Of a stretch of 64,000 nt of DNA, positions 57,910 to 64,000 are shown one piece after another. Every line of letters starts with the position of its first letter. Positions within the stretch are counted from its first letter, which is position 1. This stretch comes from Okeania sp. KiyG1 (GTDB taxonomy: Bacteria; Cyanobacteriota; Cyanobacteriia; Cyanobacteriales; Microcoleaceae). The notes under the pieces were generated by a model. That model was not told the DNA's origin. It saw only the letters and a list, made by a program, of their open reading frames with translations, and did no database searches. A program made the position numbers and the translations under genes. The stretch is taken from the NCBI RefSeq assembly GCF_014132355.1, contig NZ_BLZO01000046.1, positions 1-64,000 on the forward strand. The letters are read 5' to 3'.

Positions 57910-59538
57910 ATGTCCATTGAAATTGAAACCGAATTGCAAACAGCCGTAGATAAACGGCGTAACTTTGCGATTATTTCCCATCCTGATGCGGGTAAAACTA
58001 CTCTTACAGAAAAGCTTTTGTTGTATGGAGGTGCTATTCATGAAGCTGGTGCAGTAAAAGCTAAAAGAGCACAACGTCATGCTACTTCTGACTGGATGGA
58101 AATGGAACAACAACGGGGTATTTCTATTACTTCAACAGTTTTACAATTTGAATATCAAAACTGTCAAATTAACCTCTTAGATACTCCTGGTCACCAAGAT
58201 TTTAGTGAAGATACATATAGAACTTTAGCTGCAGCAGATAACGCTGTAATGTTAGAAGATTCTGCTAAAGGTTTAGAACCTCAAACTCGCAAATTATTTG
58301 AAGTATGTAAGATGCGAAAACTACCCATTTTTACATTTTTTAATAAGATGGATAGACCAGGACGAGAACCTTTAGAACTCTTGGATGAAATAGAAAAGGA
58401 ATTAGGTTTAAAAACATATCCTGTAAATTGGCCTATAGGTATGGGCGATCGCTTTAAGGGAGTTTTTGATAGAAGAAAAAAAGAAATTCATCTGTTTGAG
58501 CGTAGCGTTCATGGTAGTAAAGCTGCAAGAAATACGGTAGTAAATTTGGGCGACCCTCGCATCGAAGAATTACTGGAGCAAGACCTTTATTACCAACTTA
58601 AAGAAGATATAGAATTGCTGGAAGAATTAGGTTCAGATTTAGATTTAGAAGAGATACACAAAGGTGAAATGACGCCTGTATTTTTTGGCAGTGCTATGAC
58701 TAATTTTGGGGTGCAATTATTCTTAGATGCTTTTTTAGAATATGCTCTCAAACCGGGTACTCATAAAAGTACAGTAGGAGAAATTTCTCCTACTTATCAA
58801 AATTTCACTGGATTTGTGTTTAAATTGCAGGCTAATATGGACCCGAAACACCGAGATAGGGTGGCTTTTATTCGGGTTTGCACGGGAAGATTTGAAAAAG
58901 ATATGACTGTTAGTCATGCTAGAACAGGTAAAACAGTTCGATTATCTCGCCCACAAAAGTTATTTGCTCAAGATAGAGACTCTATTGAAATTGCTTATCC
59001 AGGAGATATAATTGGTTTAAATAATCCAGGGGTATTTGCTATAGGAGATACTATTTATAATGGCAAGAAATTAGAGTATGAAGGTATCCCCTGTTTTTCA
59101 CCAGAAATATTTGCTTATTTAAGAAATCCTAATCCTTCTAAATTTAAGCAATTTCGGAAGGGAGTTAATGAGTTACGAGAGGAGGGTGCTGTACAAATTA
59201 TGTACTCTGCAGATGAGGCAAAAAGAGACCCTATTTTAGCTGCTGTTGGGCAACTTCAATTAGAGGTTGTTCAGTTCCGAATGCAAAATGAATATGGAGT
59301 TGAAACTAATTTGGAAATGTTGCCTTTTACTGTGGCGCGTTGGGTTAATTCTGGTTGGGATGTGTTGCGACAAGTTGGTAGGTTATTTAATACTGTAGCT
59401 GTAAAAGATAGCTGGGGACGACCTGTTTTACTGTTCAAAAATGAGTGGAATTGTCAACAGGTAGAATCTGAGCATCCAGAGTTAAATTTGAATACTACTG
59501 CACCTGTTGTTTCTGGTCAGGAACCGGAGTCTTTATAA
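57910..59538 (+). CDS. prfC: Peptide chain release factor 3
   Basis: 542 residues, the usual RF3 length. A GTPase that removes RF1/RF2 from the ribosome after termination. G1 [16 protein letters not shown], the switch I region [11 protein letters not shown]3 [19 protein letters not shown]4 [15 protein letters not shown] and G5 [13 protein letters not shown] are intact. C-terminal RF3 signatures include [56 protein letters not shown] and [21 protein letters not shown] 57910 is preceded by AGGGG at a suitable distance. The stop TAA is followed at once by GAAGGAGG-type purine repeats. Confidence 0.97.
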   Translation: MSIEIETELQTAVDKRRNFAIISHPDAGKTTLTEKLLLYGGAIHEAGAVKAKRAQRHATSDWMEMEQQRGISITSTVLQFEYQNCQINLLDTPGHQDFSEDTYRTLAAADNAVMLEDSAKGLEPQTRKLFEVCKMRKLPIFTFFNKMDRPGREPLELLDEIEKELGLKTYPVNWPIGMGDRFKGVFDRRKKEIHLFERSVHGSKAARNTVVNLGDPRIEELLEQDLYYQLKEDIELLEELGSDLDLEEIHKGEMTPVFFGSAMTNFGVQLFLDAFLEYALKPGTHKSTVGEISPTYQNFTGFVFKLQANMDPKHRDRVAFIRVCTGRFEKDMTVSHARTGKTVRLSRPQKLFAQDRDSIEIAYPGDIIGLNNPGVFAIGDTIYNGKKLEYEGIPCFSPEIFAYLRNPNPSKFKQFRKGVNELREEGAVQIMYSADEAKRDPILAAVGQLQLEVVQFRMQNEYGVETNLEMLPFTVARWVNSGWDVLRQVGRLFNTVAVKDSWGRPVLLFKNEWNCQQVESEHPELNLNTTAPVVSGQEPESL

Positions 59539-60341
59539 GCAGAAGGAGGAAGGAGGAAGGAAGAAGGAGGAAGGAGGAAGGAGGAAGTTCAATTTCAAAT
59601 ATAATTTTTCACTCTATTTTTGTAAGGATTTAGCCGTCAACATTTCCTGCAGAATGCTCCGCAAACAGCTATCAGCTTCATTCCCTTGAATTGTATAAGT
59701 CAAAAACTCAAAACAAGTCTTTCTTGTGCTTAAATTTATAGGTAAAAAATGTAGTATAAGTTAAACTAATTTTGTAAGCATTCAGCCGTCAGCCAGCCTC
59801 CTATGGTCGGAACTGCGTTATCAGCTAGCCTCCTATGGTCGGAACTACGTTAACAGCTATTGCTTTTAGTCTAGGATCAAAGCAATATTTAATTGTCTTA
59901 CTACAAAAGTTGCCTCCTTTGCCCTTAAAGTCAGTTGTTAATTTAAACACTGTCCTTAAGGAGACATTCTTATTGCTGAAGTCCGCAGTTCCTCCGGAGG
60001 AGGCTAGCTGACAGCTAATAGCTGTTTGCGCAGCAGTCCGCAGGAAATGCTTACCTAATTTTTATTTCATTCATTAAAAAGCTGATAGCTGACCGCTAAT
60101 ATCTGATTGCTTACCTATTTTTGATAGAGAGCTACGATTTTTCCAATTTGTTGAAACAATTAAAGTCAGTAAGAAGGAAGAAGTTAGAAGAAAAGGTTTA
60201 ATTTAGTACCTAGTACTTTACTTTTATTCTTCTTCCCTATTGTCATTAGCAGTTAGGTTAAAACACTATATCAATATGGTTAAAATTATAGTGGCACACA
60301 ATCTATAATACCTGAGAAAGTCTGTTAGGGTTTGCGGTAGC
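59539..60341. repeat. Intergenic: purine microsatellite and AGCTATC/CAGCTAGCC hairpin modules
   Basis: GAAGGAGGAAGGAGG units are at 59541-59585. Several copies of TAAGCATT(C/T)-type ends with CAGCTAGCCTCCTATGGTCG at 59775-59860, and inverted CCTCCGGAGGAGGCTAGC near 59990-60010, suggest large palindromic repeats. No gene is supported. Confidence 0.55.
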
Positions 60342-61076
60342 ATGACCATAGGAAAGCTTTGCGTCAGCAAAGGAAAACTCAAGTCAGCACAAAGGAAAGT
60401 GTCCAGAAGAAAGAAAGGTTATAAACCTAGACAAAAAGCAATTAAACAATTAGCCAAGAAACATAGAAAAGTAGCTGATACTAGAAAAGATTTTCACTTG
60501 AAAACTGCTAATAATTTATTATCTAAATATGACATTATTGCAGTAGAAAAGCTAAACATCAAAGCCATAGTTAAATCTAGATTAGCTAAGTCTGTACATG
60601 ATGCAGGTTGGGGAAACTTCAAGACTATATTAACTAACAAAGCCGTTAGGGCAGCTCCTCTGTTTGCGTTTGCGTAGCATCCCGTAGGGAAGCATGACCA
60701 AGGAAAAGAGGAAAAAGCTGGTCAGTTAATTGTAGAAGTTAAACCTCATGGAAGGTCAAATGAATGTAGTAATTGTGGGCATAAAGTCAAGAAAACTTTG
60801 GCTCAAAGACAGCATCAATGTCCTAACTGTAATTTATAAATTGGTAGAGACTTAAATGCTGCAATTAATATAAAAAATAGAGCCAAAGTATTGATTAAAG
60901 ACTTGCTAGCACCAATCAAATTTGAATCATATAAAGGTACTCAATTGAGCCTATTCGCGCATCAATTGGAGAGGCCGGGCATTCCTTGTGAGCTCAGTTT
61001 ATGTCTACATAGTAGAGTCGCGCTCGTAGCCCGCTTTGTAGCTTGTCTCAAAGTCGGGAGTATGTCACCCACATAA
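60342..61076 (+). pseudogene. TnpB C-terminal remnant with zinc ribbon
   Basis: Starts in the middle of TnpB ([40 protein letters not shown] with the catalytic Glu region, [14 protein letters not shown]). A repeat (GTTTGCGTAGCATCCCGTAG) interrupts at about 60662-60710. Then come LIVEVKPHGRSNECSNCGHK, CPNCNL and GRDLNAAINI, which give the CxxC-CxxC ribbon and final Asp. The N-terminal third is lost to another GCGTCAGCAAAGG repeat. A tail to 61076 resembles the element's right end. Not functional. Confidence 0.8.
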
Positions 61077-61105
61077 TTATCGGGAGCAATATTAATGCTA
61101 TCCCC

Positions 61106-61417
61106 ATTTTATGAAGCACTCGGTAGTTAGTTTGAAGTAGACCCCAATTTCTGCTTAGGGTTGCGAATGTGGCAATAGTCATTTCATTTTATGAAGCACT
61201 CAGAAAGTTAGTCTGACCTCAAACTAATTTCTGCTTAGGGTTGCGAATATCGCAATAGTCATTTCATTTTATGAAGCACTCAGGAAGTTAGTCTGACCTC
61301 AAACTAATTTCTGCTTAGGGTTGCGAATATCGCAATAGTCGTTTCATTTTATGAAGCACTCAGGAAGTTAGTCTGACCTCAAACTAATTTCTGCTTAGGG
61401 TTGCGAATATCGCAATC
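61106..61417. repeat. Four-copy 80-bp tandem array
   Basis: ATTTTATGAAGCACTC recurs at 61106, 61186, 61266 and 61346. Units include CTGACCTCAAACTAATTTCT and GCTTAGGGTTGCGAATATCG; the last three are nearly identical. Confidence 0.9.
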
Positions 61418-61511
61418 AATAGCTTTAACAATGGAAAAATGTGTAACTTCTGATTATACAAGTTTAATTTTATTAAAGGCGATCGCCTATTACAATAAAC
61501 TAGAACAAATC

Positions 61512-61626
61512 AGGACTTACGCACCAAGCGCCTTATGTAGTAGGGGCGAATGGCATTTGCGCTCCGCAAAGCTCCGAATTGCGCCCCATACCGATAGCGT
61601 ATTGTCTAAGAATTTGCGTAAGTCCT
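61512..61626. mobile_element. Family G element with GTAG hairpin core
   Basis: AGGACTTACGCACCAAGCGC (61512) to AATTTGCGTAAGTCCT (61626) with inverted ends. GTAGGGGCGAATGGC and a CGAATTGCGCCCC partner are inside. Confidence 0.75.
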
Positions 61627-61639
61627 GCAAATAACAAAA

Positions 61640-61912
61640 TCTGACTAATTCAACAAACCATGATTAGTAAAATAGCATTAGCTCTGGCTACACAAAATAT
61701 TGGTCAATGGCTTGGTTTTTCATGTCCTTTGAATCTATGCCTCCGGCAGGCTTCGCCAACAGAAAGCTGTATCTGTAATGGATGCAGTTGATTTAAAGGT
61801 AGGGGTCAATGACAGTCCCTCAACTTATGAGAAGTAAAAATAGGCGGATTTATCCCCTGTTTTTACAACCGTCAGAATCCACGCGGTTTTAACCCGTGGA
61901 GTGTCAAATTAC
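61640..61912. other. IS200/IS605-type right-end debris
   Basis: 61888-61908 is a hairpin CCACG/CGTGG closing an A/T-rich loop, followed by AGTGTCAA, which resembles right ends of cyanobacterial IS200/IS605 elements. Short coding-like traces before it are too decayed to name. Confidence 0.4.
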
Positions 61913-61935
61913 CCATTCTCATACTAAATAATTCA

Positions 61936-62268
61936 ATGATTGCCAGTGCCTTTACTGCTTCTATAACACCTAATACACTGGTTCAAAAAGAGACACCAGA
62001 AAATCTAGCTGCTCAAGCATTATATTACGCTGAAAATGCTTCGACCTTCAACAACCATCCTGAATATCAAAAAGATTTTCACTACCATCTTCACAATTTT
62101 TGTGATATTCTAAGAGTAAGATGGGATTGTTCGTCTACACACATGATTTTTTATTCAACTAAGTTTGTTTATATATTCACAAAGTTGTCTCAGGAGCAAT
62201 ACCAGAAATTATTTCATCTTGTGAAGCTTTTAAAAGTAAAGAGCTTTACCTCCATTTATACTCACTAG
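61936..62268 (+). CDS. Hypothetical short ORF, partly made of repeat sequence
   Basis: 110 codons. The first ~50 residues (IASAFTASITPNTLVQKETP, ALYYAENASTFNNHPEYQ) are unique and of ordinary composition, but from about residue 47 the frame runs through the 247-bp array below (HNFCDILRVRWDCSSTHMIF). No ribosome binding site is evident. It may be the end of a decayed gene or chance. Confidence 0.25.
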   Translation: MIASAFTASITPNTLVQKETPENLAAQALYYAENASTFNNHPEYQKDFHYHLHNFCDILRVRWDCSSTHMIFYSTKFVYIFTKLSQEQYQKLFHLVKLLKVKSFTSIYTH

Positions 62269-62660
62269 AAAACCATCAAATTTTTCATTCTCTGAAGCAC
62301 CAAAAAAACGGCGGGTCAAAAGATTTTCACTACCATCTTCACAATTTTTGTGATATTCTAAGAGTAAGATGGGGTTGTTCGTCTATACACATGATTTTTT
62401 ATTCAACTAAGTTTGTTTATATATTCACAAAGTTGTCTGAGGAACAATACCAAAAATCTTTTCATCTTGTGAAGCTTTTAAAAGTAAAGAGCTTTACCTC
62501 CATTTATACCCACTAGAAAACCATCAAATTTTTCATTCTCTGAAGCACCAAAAAACGGCGGGTCAAAAGATTTTCACTACCATCTTCACAATTTTTGTGA
62601 TATTTTAAGAGTAAGATGGGGTTGCTTACCTATACGCATGATTTTTTATTCAACTAAAAT
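62071..62660. repeat. Three-copy array, about 247-bp unit, related to family E
   Basis: AAAGATTTTCACTACCATCT begins at about 62071, 62319 and 62566. Units contain GATATTCTAAGAGTAAGATG, CATGATTTTTTATTCAACTA and GAAGCACCAAAAAAACGGCG. The last two modules match family E at 37638-37765 and 38040-38170. Confidence 0.85.
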
Positions 62661-63587
62661 AGTATAGTTTTAAGTGCAATCAGAAATATTGTAGAAAAGA
62701 ATATCAACGAAAAAGACACCTTTAGAGCTTCTATAAATATAGAAATTTATGTTATTTAATGCTTCATCTAGTCATCTTTCAACAATTAATAATTAATAAT
62801 TAATAATTAATAATTACCTCTTCTTTTCAAGGAGAGGTAAGCATTTCCTGCGGAATGCGGAGCTAACAGCTATTAGCAGTCAGCTATCAGCTATCATGAT
62901 GAGGTTTTAATGAATATAGACTGTTGAGCGCCAGCTTTTATAGTTAGTAGTCGTGTAAAAATAACTTGAACAGTTTTTTTAATGGAAGCTATATTTCACA
63001 ATTTATCCCAGATAAAATTTGTACAACTTATTCAATCATGGCTCCTTAAGTATAAATTCTGCCTAAATTAGTAAAGCTTTTATCTAAAACTAAAAGCAAT
63101 AGCTGATGGCTAATAGCTGACAGCTGAATGCTTACAAGAAGAGGATTGAAGCTTAAGGAAATTTTTTTCTTTTTTCTCCTTTAAAGAAGAGGCTTTAAAC
63201 CTTAATTATTCGGTAAATTCGTATTAAAAATCTATGTTTTACCGAAAACTTAATAATTAATAATTATTAATTAAATAATTCAGCTTACTCTGCCTCCCCT
63301 TGGCTGCGCCGCGAGCTGTCGCTCTACAAGGGAAAAAAGCGGTCGATCTTCGGAACTTCCCGAAGGGTGGGATGGCGAGGTCTCGGAGTCATATCCAATA
63401 GACCAAGAGAAGAAATAATATTTCCTTACATTCAATTCCGTAACAGTTTTAACCAGAGGTAATTATCCATTATCCATTATCCATTAATGAACTTCCCTGT
63501 TTTGTTGAATGTAGAGACCAAACCGCTAAGATGAAATATTACAATATAAGCATAGATTGCCATATAAACTTAGGGTTTTTATATTTA
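62661..63587. repeat. Intergenic: family H copies, palindromic TAAGCATT module and copy 2 of the 105-bp repeat
   Basis: Family H halves lie at 62780-62835 and 63137-63225 and appear split by a module that starts GTAAGCATTTCCTGCGG (62837) and ends CAGCTGAATGCTTAC (63135). Inside this module, 62948-63052 is the inverted match of 13981-14095. A further family H copy spans about 63235-63490. No gene is seen. Confidence 0.6.
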
Positions 63588-63782
63588 ATGTTCCATCTAA
63601 ATTATTTGTGCATCCGTGTCAAAAATCCATGCCCTACCTTCCTTATTTCCCGAATTACTACTCCTTATTCTCTCAAACAAAATGTTCCATCTAATCATCC
63701 GTGAATCCCTGTCAAAAATCCGTGTTTTGCCTTTCCTATTTCCCAAATTACTACTCCCTAAAACAAACAAAACCACAACAAA
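63588..63782. repeat. Imperfect ~93-bp direct repeat before sbcD-like gene
   Basis: TGTTCCATCTAA followed by a CCGTG-TCAAAAATCC segment and ATTTCCC(G/A)AATTACTACTCC occurs twice (about 63590 and 63682). It overlaps the upstream region of the metallophosphoesterase. Confidence 0.7.
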
Positions 63783-64000
63783 ATGATAAAAATCATCCAT
63801 CTTTCCGACATTCATATTGGCAGTGGTTTTTCCCATGGTCGTATCAACCCAGAAACAGGTTTAAACACTCGCCTCGAAGACTTTATTTATAGTCTAAAAC
63901 TTTGTATAGATAGAGCAATTTCTGAACCAGTTGATTTAGTTATTTTTGGTGGAGATGCTTTCCCAGATGCTACTCCCGCACCATACATAAAACAAGCTTT
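63783..64000 (+). CDS. sbcD: SbcD-like metallophosphoesterase (DNA repair exonuclease subunit), 5' part
   Basis: Open from ATG 63783 to the window end, about 72 codons. IKIIHLSDIHIGSGFSHGRI contains the first metal-binding motif D-x-H, and LVIFGGDAFPDATPAP the GD motif (GGDAFPDA), as in SbcD/Mre11-type calcineurin-like nucleases that process DNA ends with SbcC. The continuing sequence is outside the window, so a general metallophosphoesterase cannot be excluded. Confidence 0.82.
   Translation, partial: MIKIIHLSDIHIGSGFSHGRINPETGLNTRLEDFIYSLKLCIDRAISEPVDLVIFGGDAFPDATPAPYIKQA

Noticed and set aside
1-64000. tRNA or rRNA genes
   Set aside because: No cloverleaf-like segment with a T-loop GTTCRANNC and matching acceptor stem, and no rRNA core sequence, was found by eye; a tRNAscan-type search would settle it.

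Overview
The window looks like a filamentous, marine-type cyanobacterium close to Trichodesmium or Okeania. This is inferred from the low GC content, abundant GCGATCGC (HIP1) octamers, a PEP-CTERM secreted protein, PAS/GAF hybrid kinases, a Ser/Thr kinase fused to a formylglycine-enzyme-like domain, an NB-ARC/WD40 protein, and only about 55% coding sequence. The rest is mostly tandem arrays, miniature inverted-repeat elements (often nested) and decayed insertion sequences. I saw no tRNA, rRNA or CRISPR array.

Layout. 1-2405: 5' part of a bifunctional proline catabolic enzyme. 2.5-5.5 kb: decayed TnpB element, then a 4-copy array carrying a 96-bp miniature element. 5.5-8.5 kb: a von Willebrand A protein and an 11-copy HIP1 array. 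9-16 kb: a class I/II aminotransferase with a strong terminator, a PEP-CTERM protein, a secreted Cys-rich protein and an HpsJ-like membrane protein. 16.7-19.2 kb: a REP-associated tyrosine transposase (RAYT) flanked by GTAG-tagged hairpins that expand into two large arrays. 19.2-30.3 kb: three large signalling genes: an intact hybrid histidine kinase, a frameshifted histidine kinase and a PAS/GAF/GGDEF gene broken in at least three places. 31-41 kb: a UPF0182 membrane protein, the kinase-FGE fusion and an NB-ARC/WD40 protein. 41-43 kb: two frameshifted DUF488 genes coupled to an intact dual-OB-like protein. 43-54 kb: an HTH/zinc-ribbon protein, an alpha/beta hydrolase, infC, a decayed TnpB, an MFS-HEAT protein, a decayed transposase and a cyclic-nucleotide-binding protein. 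54-57 kb: a DUF4870 protein and a kinase remnant interrupted by an IS5-like element. 58-64 kb: prfC, TnpB debris, more arrays and the start of an SbcD-like gene.

Repeat families, named here for cross-reference: A (ends AGGGTTTGCTGA, eight copies), B (ends ATATCAAATCCG), C (ends ATACCA), D (ends ATATCATGTCCGG), E (about 130 bp with a shared core), F (ends CTATAGCAAT), G (ends AGGACTTACGC), H (ACCGAATAATT-type ends with a TTTAAAGGAGAGG core), and the IS5-type miniature element (ends AGACATCTCC, ATT target duplication).

The most notable points are: the RAYT with its hairpin arrays; a C-terminal segment in the kinase-FGE protein whose codons look like a diversity-generating-retroelement target; the same low-complexity insert carried in frame by two unrelated signalling genes; an IS5-like element and a miniature element with matching ends; several genes whose stop codon lies in or touches a repeat; and the DUF488/DUF488/dual-OB module.
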